Assembly (NCBI GenBank): GCA_942491935.1
Contig: CALOCZ010000003.1
Location: 1-64,000 of the forward strand
Source: JAGTVG01 sp942491935
Lineage (GTDB): Bacteria > Bacteroidota > Bacteroidia > Cytophagales > Cyclobacteriaceae
Direction of reading: 5' to 3'
DNA length: 64,000 bases
Position 1 is the first letter of the stretch, and each line of letters opens with the position of its first letter. A program made the position numbers and the translations under genes. Positions 54,137 to 63,146 of this stretch are shown here, piece after piece. The notes under the pieces are model-generated. The model ran no database searches and was not told the origin of the DNA. It was given only the letters and a program-made list of their open reading frames with translations.

Positions 54137-54203
54137 CTGGCTGAAGAGGGCTTTGCATATCGCTGCATTAAATCGATATCTCTTTTCAGCCAGTTTTTAT
54201 TTT
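54137..54203 (+). terminator. Terminator after the second Gfo/Idh/MocA gene
   Basis: CTGGCTGAAGAG pairs with CTCTTTTCAGCCAG, with a small bulge, and extends through an inner region containing CGATAT. It is followed by TTTTTATTTT. It lies about 24 bases past the stop. Confidence 0.8.
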
Positions 54204-54220
54204 AATTTATATTAGTATGA

Positions 54221-54311
54221 AACCCACATGATAAACTAATTAAACACAAAGTCGGATGAATAAAATCAAGCACTCTGCTTACAAAAGTATAATTGCAGAA
54301 TCATGTGGGTT
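54221..54311. repeat. 12-bp inverted repeat before the amidase gene
   Basis: AACCCACATGAT at 54221-54232 is the exact reverse complement of ATCATGTGGGTT at 54300-54311, 67 bases apart. The right arm ends 32 bases before the amidase ATG. It could form a long hairpin in the leader or be a pair of operator half-sites. Confidence 0.6.
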
Positions 54312-54343
54312 CCATCCAACCTTTGAAATTAAACATTATACGG

Positions 54344-56002
54344 ATGAAATATTCTATCAAGTCGATTGTTATCATTTTTCTTGGGATATTGACTTTCTCC
54401 TTCATTAAATCGGATAGCCCTGAAATTCTATTAGAGGATCTTGAATACGCTCAGAAAACAATTGGAATAGATTTTACTTTTCAGGAGCAGGAATTAATGC
54501 TGGATGGTTTAAACGACAAACTAAAATCATATAAATCTATACGGGAATACCCGCTTACAAATGACATACCGCCATCATTGATTTTTAATCCTGTCCCGCC
54601 TGAATTCTATATCAATAAGAATAAAAGACCCATACACTGGGAAATACCTGATAACATTGAACTTCCGGAAGATAAGAACAAACTGGCCTTTTATTCAATA
54701 CTTGAATTGGCTTCATTGCTTAAATACCAGAAGATCACATCCTCGGATCTCACAGCGTTTTTCATGAAGAGACTAAAAGAACATGGGGATACTTTGCAAT
54801 GTGTGATTACCATAACGGAGAAACTTGCCACGGAACAGGCAGCCAGAGCAGACCGCGAGATATCAACAGGAAATTATAAAGGGCCATTACATGGAATTCC
54901 ATATGGGGTGAAGGATCTGCTTGCTGTTGAAGGATATCCAACGACATGGGGAGCTGCACCCTATAAAGATCAGGTGATCAACAAGACCGCAACGGTAGTA
55001 AAAAAACTTGAAGAGGCTGGGGGTGTTCTTATCGCTAAACTGACACTGGGAGCACTCGCCTGGGGAGATGTCTGGTATGGAGGTGTTACAAAAAATCCCT
55101 GGGACCTTAATCAGGGATCATCAGGGTCTTCAGCCGGTTCCGCTTCTGCAACATCTGCAGGGCTGGTCCCTTATTCCATTGGCTCCGAAACCCACGGTTC
55201 AATTGTATCTCCTTCCACCCGATGTGGGACTACTGGATTGAGACCTTCTTATGGCCGGGTGAGCCGGACAGGAGCCATGGCATTAAGCTGGTCGATGGAC
55301 AAGCTGGGTCCTATATGCCGCAGTGCCATAGATTGTGCCATAGTTTTCGAATCCATTAATGGAGAAGATGATACTGATCAATCGCTTGTGGATGCTGCCT
55401 ATAATTTCGATTGGGAGATGGGGACAGGTTCCCTGAAAATAGGGTACCTGAAACAAATTTTTGATGAGAATAAAAGAAACAGGAAGAATGATGACAGAAC
55501 ATTGGAACAGTTTAAATCTATGGGCCTGAATTTAGAGCCAGTATCCCTCCCGGAAGACATCCCCGTAACGGCATTATCGATTATCCTTAACGTTGAAGCA
55601 GCAGCAGCTTTTGATGAATTAACAATAAGTGGCAGAGATTCATTGCTGGTTCGCCAAATAAAGAATGCCTGGCCGAACTCATTCCGGGAATCCAGGTTTA
55701 TACCTGCCGTTGAATATATCAATGCCAACAGAATACGCTATGAACTCATCCAGGAAATAAATGCCATCTTTAAAGATTACGATGCCATTATTACACCAAG
55801 TTTTGGAGGGAACCAGGGCCTCATTACCAATCTGACAGGGCATCCTTGTGTAGTCCTGCCAAATGGATTCGATGGGAAAGAAAGGCCCACCAGTTTCTCA
55901 ATAATCGGAAATCTTTTTGACGAAGAAAAAATACTCCGGTTGGCGATGAAGTACCAGGAAGAAACAAATTTTGAAGATGTTCATCCTCCATTATTTCAAT
56001 AA
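54344..56002 (+). CDS. Exported amidase-signature enzyme
   Basis: Hydrolase of an amide bond using the Ser-cisSer-Lys triad. From ATG 54344 the product is 552 residues with a signal peptide (SIVIIFLGILTFSFI). A longer frame from 54293 would place extra polar residues in front. Catalytic parts: the lysine in GIPYGVKDLLAVEG (about K190), the cis-Ser in QGSSGSSAGSASA (about 263), and the nucleophile in GSETHGSIVSPS (about 286). The whole signature is intact. It lies directly before the PP2C gene. Substrate unknown. Confidence 0.92.
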   Translation: MKYSIKSIVIIFLGILTFSFIKSDSPEILLEDLEYAQKTIGIDFTFQEQELMLDGLNDKLKSYKSIREYPLTNDIPPSLIFNPVPPEFYINKNKRPIHWEIPDNIELPEDKNKLAFYSILELASLLKYQKITSSDLTAFFMKRLKEHGDTLQCVITITEKLATEQAARADREISTGNYKGPLHGIPYGVKDLLAVEGYPTTWGAAPYKDQVINKTATVVKKLEEAGGVLIAKLTLGALAWGDVWYGGVTKNPWDLNQGSSGSSAGSASATSAGLVPYSIGSETHGSIVSPSTRCGTTGLRPSYGRVSRTGAMALSWSMDKLGPICRSAIDCAIVFESINGEDDTDQSLVDAAYNFDWEMGTGSLKIGYLKQIFDENKRNRKNDDRTLEQFKSMGLNLEPVSLPEDIPVTALSIILNVEAAAAFDELTISGRDSLLVRQIKNAWPNSFRESRFIPAVEYINANRIRYELIQEINAIFKDYDAIITPSFGGNQGLITNLTGHPCVVLPNGFDGKERPTSFSIIGNLFDEEKILRLAMKYQEETNFEDVHPPLFQ

Positions 56003-56017
56003 TTTTTGCAACTTACA

Positions 56018-57253
56018 ATGCAATTGAGAGAAATGGATACCATAAAAGTCCTTAAAAAAGTACCCCTGTTTTATGACTTCAATAAAGAAGACATGGACAA
56101 GTTGGTCCCTTTGTTTAAAGAGGAGATTTTTCCTCCTGATGCTTTCATTATCACCGAAGGGGCCGTTGGTGACTCCATGTATATCTTAATATCCGGAAGT
56201 GTGCGCATTCTTAAAAAGGTGAACGATTCAGAAGAAATGGTCATTAATAACCTTTATGGGGAAACCTATTTTGGTGAGCTTGCTTTGATCGATAATCTGC
56301 CGCGATCTGCAAGTGTTGTGACGAATGAAACCACTAAGATCCTTCGTCTTAAAAAGATTGTCCTCGACAACTTGCTTGACAATAACCTCCGGATCGCCAA
56401 AACCTTCTATAAGAATTGCCTTACCGACACTTTTTCGAGGTACCGGACCATAACCACCGAGTTTTCCTCCTCAAAACATGACCTTCAGGAAAAATCCAGC
56501 ACACTGGAAGAGATAAACAAGGACCTTTCCAGTGCCAAGAAGTTGCAGGATTTCTTCATAAATAAAAAAACCCTTGACCATAATGCGCTCCAGATAGCAG
56601 GCTTAAAGCAATCATTCATTTATGACCCCTGCCAGGAAATTGGCGGCGATTTCCTGAATTTGGTTGAAGTAGGACAAGGAAAATATGGTGCCGTCATAGC
56701 AGATGTAATGGGTCATGGAATTACTGCTGCACTTGCGACCGGAGCTTTTAAAAGTGCCTTTTCCTTAATGGTAAAAGATACAGCGGAAAACCCTTCCCTT
56801 CTGCTTGCAAGCCTGAACAACCACTTCTTTAAAGACATTTCATCCTTATTTGCTTCCTGCCTTTTCGCATTTTTGGATCTCAGAAACAGTGAAATCACAA
56901 TTGCCCGCGCAGGGCATTATTATCCCTTATTTTATAGAATCCGCAAAAAAGGATTGGAAGATCTTGAAATGAAAGGGCCGGCCCTGGGAATGATAAAACA
57001 TGCCGAATATGAGCAAAGGATATATAAAATTGAACCTGGCGACAAACTGCTCTTTTTCACAGATGGTATTATTGAACAACGTAATGATCAAGGTGAGATG
57101 TATAATGAAAATCGTCTGAAGTTAACTTTCCAAAGTCTGGCACAGAGGAAAGAAGATCATATCCTGAAACACCTGGAATCCGAACTAAAGGGCTTTACTT
57201 CCACTTATAACAAAGACGATGACATTACAATGTTACTGCTTGAATTCGTTTAA
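56018..57253 (+). CDS. cNMP-binding domain fused to PP2C-type (SpoIIE) phosphatase
   Basis: Signalling protein of 411 residues. A cyclic-nucleotide-binding beta-roll fills about the first 135 residues (LFKEEIFPPDAFIITEGAVG, YFGELALIDNLPRSASV). A coiled linker follows (SSTLEEINKDLSSAKKLQDF). The SpoIIE/PPM phosphatase domain has GGDFLNLVEVGQGKYGAVIA, DVMGHGITAAL and DGIIEQRN, with the metal Asp residues present. Such proteins often dephosphorylate an anti-sigma antagonist. Start placed at ATG 56018; a further ATG at 56033 is possible. It follows the amidase by 15 bases. Confidence 0.9.
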   Translation: MQLREMDTIKVLKKVPLFYDFNKEDMDKLVPLFKEEIFPPDAFIITEGAVGDSMYILISGSVRILKKVNDSEEMVINNLYGETYFGELALIDNLPRSASVVTNETTKILRLKKIVLDNLLDNNLRIAKTFYKNCLTDTFSRYRTITTEFSSSKHDLQEKSSTLEEINKDLSSAKKLQDFFINKKTLDHNALQIAGLKQSFIYDPCQEIGGDFLNLVEVGQGKYGAVIADVMGHGITAALATGAFKSAFSLMVKDTAENPSLLLASLNNHFFKDISSLFASCLFAFLDLRNSEITIARAGHYYPLFYRIRKKGLEDLEMKGPALGMIKHAEYEQRIYKIEPGDKLLFFTDGIIEQRNDQGEMYNENRLKLTFQSLAQRKEDHILKHLESELKGFTSTYNKDDDITMLLLEFV

Positions 57254-57481
57254 CCAGAAGAAAACGGTTTCTTTGGGCTGGTATTTATCCTGTTAACCTC
57301 TGGCCAAATACCATTAAATCTCAAATTCATGCAATCCAATGGATGATAGTACTGATTTTTTTGGGCTGGCTATAGTAAAGATTGAAAATTATATGTGTTT
57401 TAAAGCCTGAGTTTTGGGGTAATTTGATTGAGTTGCAAAACTGTTGTATAAACGTATTGTGTTTATACCGGAAAAGCGGTG

Positions 57482-57658
57482 AAAATGACCACCCATATAC
57501 AGAGTAAAATGACCAGGCTTTCCAGTTCAAACTGACCACCCCATACCAGTATATGTGTTTTTAAAAGTCTCTGAAGGGCAATTAATTAATATTTGCTACT
57601 GGCAAGTAAATATTATTATTATTTAAATGGTCAGCGATTCCAATTTTGGGTGGTCCAT
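57482..57658. mobile_element. IS21-family-like terminal remnant, no transposase
   Basis: Three spaced copies of a GACCA-type repeat lie at 57482 (AAAATGACCACCC), 57506 (AAAATGACCAGG) and 57528 (CAAACTGACCACCCC). Inverted counterparts lie at 57625 (AAATGGTCAGCG) and 57644 (TTTTGGGTGGTCCAT). Such repeats are typical of IS21-family ends in Bacteroidota. The istA and istB genes are absent, so this is a solo end or collapsed relic. To its left, an inverted repeat GTATAAAC/GTTTATAC sits at about 57448-57474. Confidence 0.45.
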
Positions 57659-57689
57659 GAGACTGGACTTTGCATTATGGCTTGAGTTA

Positions 57690-58562
57690 TTATTTTGAAC
57701 AGAATTCCTTAAGCAGTTTTTGACGGCTTGTAGATTTTAGTTTCCTAAGCGCCTTTTCCCGGATTTGCCGTACCCTTTCTCTGGTTAATCCCATTCCATC
57801 ACCAATTTCTGCAAAATTCATTGCATGGTCACAATCAATGCCAAATGACATTTTTATAACTTCCATTTCTCTCGCATCAAGCGTTTTCAATGTTCTGAGG
57901 GTCTCATGTTTAAGAGACTGTGTATATTCCATTTTGTAGTCTGTGTCTTCAATGGAATTGTTTTCCATTACGTCATACAAATTACCTTCTCCTTCATTAC
58001 TAAATGGAGCATCCAGGGATGTTTTACTAAAATCAGCATTTAATGTATTATAAATATCAGAGGGATTCTGTTCAAGAATTTCTGCTAATTCTTCTGGGGT
58101 TGGTTCCCTTTCATATACTTGTTCAAATGAGGAATACACTTTTTTAATTTGATTGATATGACTCTTTTTATTGGCCGGTATTCTCACTATTTTTGAATGA
58201 TTATTGATAGCCTGTAAAATAGATTGTCGTATCCACCATACAGCATAAGATATAAATTTAAATCCTTTAGTCTCGTCGAATTTCTGTGCAGCCTTAATTA
58301 AACCTATATTCCCTTCATTAATCAGGTCATTTAAAGGAATGTTCCTATTCTGGTATTGCTTTGCTACGGAAATTACAAATCGCAGATTTGCTTTTACTAA
58401 TTTCTCAAGTGCTACGTTGTCTCCTGTACGGATTCTTTGCGCTAGGTCGGCTTCTTCTTCAGGGGTAATTCTTTCTTCTTTACTTAGATCATTGAAATAC
58501 TTTTCAATTGTATGACTTTCTTTTCTGTTGGTAATAGATTGTGTGATTGTTAGCTGCCTCAT
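57690..58562 (-). CDS. rpoD: Sigma-70 family RNA polymerase factor, RpoD-like
   Basis: Short group 1/2 sigma factor of 290 residues, the size typical of the Bacteroidota primary sigma. From ATG 58562 (MRQLTITQSITNR) it has region 1.2 (IEKYFNDLSKEERITPEEEA), region 2 (LRFVISVAKQYQNRNIPLND, then KFISYAVWWIRQSILQAI), region 3, and region 4 with the helix-turn-helix FAEIGDGMGLTRERVRQIRE. An upstream frame to 58652 lacks homology and runs over the promoter. The residues are close to the main sigma, but a paralogue cannot be excluded. Confidence 0.92.
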   Translation of the reverse strand: MRQLTITQSITNRKESHTIEKYFNDLSKEERITPEEEADLAQRIRTGDNVALEKLVKANLRFVISVAKQYQNRNIPLNDLINEGNIGLIKAAQKFDETKGFKFISYAVWWIRQSILQAINNHSKIVRIPANKKSHINQIKKVYSSFEQVYEREPTPEELAEILEQNPSDIYNTLNADFSKTSLDAPFSNEGEGNLYDVMENNSIEDTDYKMEYTQSLKHETLRTLKTLDAREMEVIKMSFGIDCDHAMNFAEIGDGMGLTRERVRQIREKALRKLKSTSRQKLLKEFCSK

Positions 58563-58583
58563 TGTTTTTGGTTTAAAAGCTTG

Positions 58584-58615
58584 CAAATTTACAATTTTTA
58601 AATGCCAAATGCAAC
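58584..58615 (-). promoter_or_regulatory. Bacteroidota-type promoter of the sigma-70 gene
   Basis: Minus strand: -7 element TAAATTTG (58591-58584), which matches TAnnTTTG exactly, and a -33 TTG about 20 bases upstream (within AGTTGC). Spacing suits the known Bacteroidota TTTG-N19-21-TAnnTTTG pattern. The implied transcription start is about 15 bases before the ATG. Confidence 0.55.
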
Positions 58616-58803
58616 TAAAGAAGAATAAGACCGGGTTCTTTGACTTTCGCAATATTACTTGGCCTTTACTCTAATTCAATCCACAATTCGTTGAGAAGTT
58701 GCAATTTCAATATAAAAAGATGATAATCAGTGAACTATTTCGATTCTACCAATGTTGTTATTTGCAGAAGCCTATTCATCCAAAAACTAAATTTAAAAAG
58801 TCC

Positions 58804-60296
58804 ATGAAAACCACCAAAACTACTACCTTAATGGTTTTTGCATTAGTTATTTTCAACCTTCATTGGGTAATTGCACAAGATCAAAATTGGCCACAGTTTC
58901 GGGGGTAAATTGTTCTGGAATCGCAGCTGAAGGTCAGAATCCTCCGATAGACTTTGATATAGACAAAAATATTCTGTGGAAAGCTAACCTTCCAGAAGGC
59001 TACTCTTCTCCCAGCATCTGGGGAGATTATATTTTTATAACTGGTATTGAAGAGGAAGGAAAGCTATTAAAAATGTTCTGTATTGACAGGAAAGATGGAA
59101 CTATCCGGTGGGAAGAAGATATTGCTGTTGAAGAATTTGAAAGGACGCATGCAATTGGTAATCCAGCAACCGCGACCCCATCCACAGACGGTGAAAGGAT
59201 TTATTTTTACTTTGGTTCTTATGGCCTTCTCTGCTATGATTTTAATGGAGAACAACAATGGATGTTGTCCATGCCTATCCCCAATTCACGCCATGAAATG
59301 GGAACCTCACCAATTGTTGCAGGCGATCTTGTAATACTTAATTGTTTCGGAGATCAGAATGATCCGAAACTCCTGGCCATAAATAAATATGATGGAAGTA
59401 TTGTTTGGAAACATTCATTACCAAATCAGGAAGATTATATTAGAGATAGTTATTCTACACCAGTTATTTATAAGGAAGAAGTAATTATCTACGCGAGTGA
59501 TTATGTAGCAGGTTATAATTTAAAAACAGGTGATAATAAATGGAGGTTTGCTATTAATGTTGCTGATGCAATTTCCACTCCGGTCATGGGGAAAGATATC
59601 CTGTATACTACTAGCTATAGCGCAATGGGAAATCCTAACATGCGTGCTCAATTTCCTGATTTCATGGATTTTGCAGCAAAATATGATGAGAATGGAGATT
59701 TACTACTTGATCAAAACGAAGTAAGAGATTTTAAGTTTCTTCTATATCCAGAAATGCCTGAAATACCGGGATATAATATACCCTTGATGTATGTCATAGC
59801 ATGGTGGGATAAAAATAAAGATAATCATATCGACAGTACGGAGTGGAAATATGTGAGTGAGCAGTGGGAATCTCGCTATAATAGGCAGGGACTGAAAGCA
59901 ATCAAACTTGGGAGGAATGGGGATATTGGTTTAAATGATTTTCTGTGGGGTCATACTGAAGATGTTCCCTATTTATCCTCGCCACTTTTATATAATGATC
60001 ATATTTACATGATTAAAAATAGTGGCATCATTTCTTGTTTTCATGCAGAAAGCGGTAAATTATTATATAGGGAGAAGTTAGGAGCATCTGGCATGTATTT
60101 TTCCTCTCCAATAGTCGCTGGCGGCAGGATCTATATTGCCTCCGGTAATGGAATAGTAACTGTTTTCGAAGCTGGGGACGAACCGAAATTACTTGCACAG
60201 AACGAAATGGATGAAAAAATTATGGCTACGCCTGCGGTGGTTGACAATAAGCTCTATATACGCACAGCAGGATCACTTTATGCTTTTGGAGAATAA
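58804..60296 (+). pseudogene. PQQ-like beta-propeller protein with two EF-hands, one frameshift
   Basis: Secreted propeller of about 497 residues. Signal peptide: TLMVFALVIFNLHWVIA, then QDQNWPQFRG. A TAA follows in the first phase at 58906. The next phase continues VNCSGIAAEGQNPPIDFD without loss. Adding one G to the five-G run at 58901-58905 joins them. Propeller motifs repeat (IDRKDGTIRWEEDI, INKYDGSIVWKHSL, YNLKTGDNKWRFAI, FHAESGKLLYREKL). Two canonical EF-hand loops are inserted between blades, DENGDLLLDQNE and DKNKDNHIDSTE. Calcium binding is expected. The single homopolymer lesion makes an error likely. Confidence 0.85.
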
Positions 60297-60366
60297 TGCA
60301 TAATGATGTTTTATATTTAGTATCCTAAAATTAGATATAAATGAATACAAGGATTAGGATTACAAT

Positions 60367-61320
60367 TTAGAGTTGTTTGAGCCCATTAGCAATTGAAGTA
60401 ACATCATGATACCCAAGCTCTCTCCTTGCCTTTGAATCATTAATTGTAAATTCAGTACCCATTAAATGGACAATCACAGTTGAAATGGGTGGATCACCTT
60501 TAAGATTAAATGTTTTCCAAATAAACTCCATCATTCTGGCCATAATCATGGCTATGTTTTTCGGTAAATGGAGATTTCCCATTTTCATTCCATATCCTTT
60601 AATTAATTCATTCATAAATATTTTTACCTTAACTTTCTCCTCGTCAGACACATGAAATATCCCATTTACACTGTCATTTATAATTGACTTCAATATAGCT
60701 ACATTCAGGTTATCGACATGGCATGTTGCCAAATGATGATCAGGATCTCCAATCGTGGGGAAACCCATTTTTTTAATAGTACTTCTAAACTCTTCCATTA
60801 TCCGCATACCAGGTCCCCATATTACGGGTGGTCTTAATATGATAACCTGAATTTCATCCCTTCTTTTTAATATTTCCTTTTCTGCTAATAATTTTGATTT
60901 TAGATAATTGCTTTTTATTCTTTTTTGAGGTTGATAATCCTCGGTGATATCAGTAAGTGGATTACCATCCAATGCTACAGCCGCAGCACTTATATATATG
61001 AATTTTTTCACACCTGCTTCAATAGAAGAATCGAGTAATTTTTTCGTTGCCTGAACATTTATCTGAAAAAACTCGTCAAACGCACCTATAAATCTGATTA
61101 GCGCACCAGAATGGACCACAACCTCAACGCCTTTTAAAATCTCACTATAATCTTTAATTATTTTCAGATCTCCCTTAATGGGAGTGGCATTCAATGTGGT
61201 CAGAGTTTCAACCGATTCATCATTTCTTACTAATCCGGATACCTCATGATTCTCCTTAATAAGCAGTTTTATAAGTGATTTTCCTACCAGTCCTGATGCT
61301 CCTGTAACAAAAATTTTCAT
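60367..61320 (-). CDS. NAD(P)-dependent epimerase/dehydratase (extended SDR)
   Basis: A 317-residue Rossmann protein with VTGASGLVGKSLIKLL at the N-terminus. LKGVEVVVHSGALI follows, then the catalytic region (FIYISAAAVALDG, with Ser/Thr; YLKSKLLAEKEIL, with YxxxK). A C-terminal segment CHVDNLNVAILK resembles 3-beta-hydroxysteroid or cinnamyl-alcohol-type members. The substrate cannot be identified. It is convergent with the propeller gene at 58804. Confidence 0.9.
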   Translation of the reverse strand: MKIFVTGASGLVGKSLIKLLIKENHEVSGLVRNDESVETLTTLNATPIKGDLKIIKDYSEILKGVEVVVHSGALIRFIGAFDEFFQINVQATKKLLDSSIEAGVKKFIYISAAAVALDGNPLTDITEDYQPQKRIKSNYLKSKLLAEKEILKRRDEIQVIILRPPVIWGPGMRIMEEFRSTIKKMGFPTIGDPDHHLATCHVDNLNVAILKSIINDSVNGIFHVSDEEKVKVKIFMNELIKGYGMKMGNLHLPKNIAMIMARMMEFIWKTFNLKGDPPISTVIVHLMGTEFTINDSKARRELGYHDVTSIANGLKQL

Positions 61321-61513
61321 GCCTTCATAAATTAAAAAGTTTGCAAGAATTACAATTTATGGATAACATTTGATCAACATCACACAAATCTCGTAATGAA
61401 GTTTGTGCTGATCTGAACATATGTTTCATATCATATTAGATGTATCGGTTTTGCTAATCCCTATCAATCCAACGTGTATAAAAAGGCGCAATACCTTTTA
61501 TATTTCTTCGATT

Positions 61514-62794
61514 CTATTTTATATTCAGAAAACCTAGTCTTTCTCCCATTAATAGATGCTCGAATGAATCACTTCCATCTTGCTTAGGTGCATCAAGTGA
61601 GAAATCCACTTTGTCCTGAAATATCATAATGAAGTCTGACCCTCCGAAAGCAAAATATCCAAGCATATCGCCTTTTTCTACTTGTACTCCAGCCTTTATG
61701 TTATCTTCAAAATTCACTGAGCCCACTGCTGCCATTCCAATGGGTAACAAAGCAACCAGACCATATTCTCCTGCATCCAGAATAACACAACCTCTTGTTT
61801 CGACTGTTTGCCAACCTACGTCTGATGGATTGAAAGCATATCTTTTATTCTCCCCATCCCATGAAATCGATCCCCCTGTTGGATTTGTACCTGGTATAAT
61901 ACGAGCTTCTTTGATTGTTCCGGCCATCGGGAAATGATACCTGTGATAGTCATTTACATTTAAAAATGAATGAGTGAATGTTCCATTGGCAAATGCTTCC
62001 TTATACTTACTGTCTTCACCAATTAAATTGACCACCGATCTCAAGGTTGCAGATTTTACAGGAACTCCCTCATTTGATACAATATTAGAATTGCCATCGA
62101 TAGCCCAAACGCCAAGTGGTTTGGAATCTGCGAAGGAGACAACTATAGAATTATCTTCAGGAGATGCAATAGGTCGCTTTTCCGGGGAACTTAGATGCCT
62201 TGAAAAGAACTGGTTAAATGTCTTCCAGTTCGATCCATCTTCATACCAGCCGTTCTGTAGGCCAATAGCTGGATCATTCAAAGCCATTTGGTAATATTCC
62301 TCATTCCATGACTCTGGGGTATCCAGGTACTTGCCCCAGGATTTACTGAAATTATTAAGCCACGATGCAATGGGATCAGCATATTGTAGTGTGTTTTTGT
62401 AGTAACCTTTTCCTTCCAATTCCGGTAATGGTTGATCAAGGAGAAAGTAAAAGTATAGAAGGCTTTGAAACATGTTATTAAAAATTTCAGGATAATCCGG
62501 TTTTTTAACCAGTGCCCATGGCATGGCTGTTTCACAATATGATACGAAATCATAGTATTCATCCAGGTTTTGAACTGGATTGGTTTTTCTGTCCGGATTC
62601 ATTTGCCTTGCTTTTTCCAAAGAAGATATCAGCATTGATTTAACCTCCGGATTGCTTTGGATAATTTCAATCAACGCTGTAGTAGCGGTTCCATATTCCT
62701 TTTTTTTCTCGGATTTTTTCTCTACACAAGAAGTAAAAATCCCGATTAGAAGGATGAAAATCAGATAATAAGAAAATCGGTTTATATTGTCCAT
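61514..62794 (-). CDS. Phosphatidylserine decarboxylase-like lipoprotein
   Basis: Pyruvoyl-dependent decarboxylase fold in an unusual setting. The 426 residues start with a lipoprotein signal (LIFILLIGIFTSC). The N-terminal 170 residues are helical (TTALIEIIQSNPEVKSMLIS). The PSD core follows: FNQFFSRHLSSPEKRPIASP, then VNDYHRYHFPMAGTI with the catalytic His, LLPIGMAAVGSV, and the self-cleavage site FAFGGSDFIM (S386, where PSD has LGST or GGST). Lipid anchoring outside the cytoplasm differs from standard PSD. The N-terminal layout is like PsiD-type proteins, so decarboxylation of a free amino acid is possible. Confidence 0.82.
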   Translation of the reverse strand: MDNINRFSYYLIFILLIGIFTSCVEKKSEKKKEYGTATTALIEIIQSNPEVKSMLISSLEKARQMNPDRKTNPVQNLDEYYDFVSYCETAMPWALVKKPDYPEIFNNMFQSLLYFYFLLDQPLPELEGKGYYKNTLQYADPIASWLNNFSKSWGKYLDTPESWNEEYYQMALNDPAIGLQNGWYEDGSNWKTFNQFFSRHLSSPEKRPIASPEDNSIVVSFADSKPLGVWAIDGNSNIVSNEGVPVKSATLRSVVNLIGEDSKYKEAFANGTFTHSFLNVNDYHRYHFPMAGTIKEARIIPGTNPTGGSISWDGENKRYAFNPSDVGWQTVETRGCVILDAGEYGLVALLPIGMAAVGSVNFEDNIKAGVQVEKGDMLGYFAFGGSDFIMIFQDKVDFSLDAPKQDGSDSFEHLLMGERLGFLNIK

Positions 62795-63146
62795 GATTAT
62801 TGGGTAATGTTGTTATAAAGTCGATACTTCATATACTTTTTTGTATGTTATAAATGACAACCATTTAATAGCGTAAATCTGTATTCGACCTTCGGAATTT
62901 GAAGGGATAAAATCACATACTGATTATAAGAAATTATTTATAAAAAATGGACGAAATACTGTATTTTTTGAGTAGTTCAGGATTTTTTTTAATTCGATCA
63001 GATGGCAGTTCTGATTGGTGATGTAAGCCTGAGCTTATTGAGATTTGATTAATACAGTCCCAAATAGTATACCGTATAAATGTCATCCGGGAACTTATTA
63101 TTCTATTCTATTGTTTTGGAAGCATTAACCACTTAAAGAACAATCA
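62795..63146. other. Divergent intergenic region
   Basis: About 350 AT-rich bases between the divergent PSD-like and propeller genes. No gene, clear promoter box or hairpin was found. Both promoters should lie here. Confidence 0.5.
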
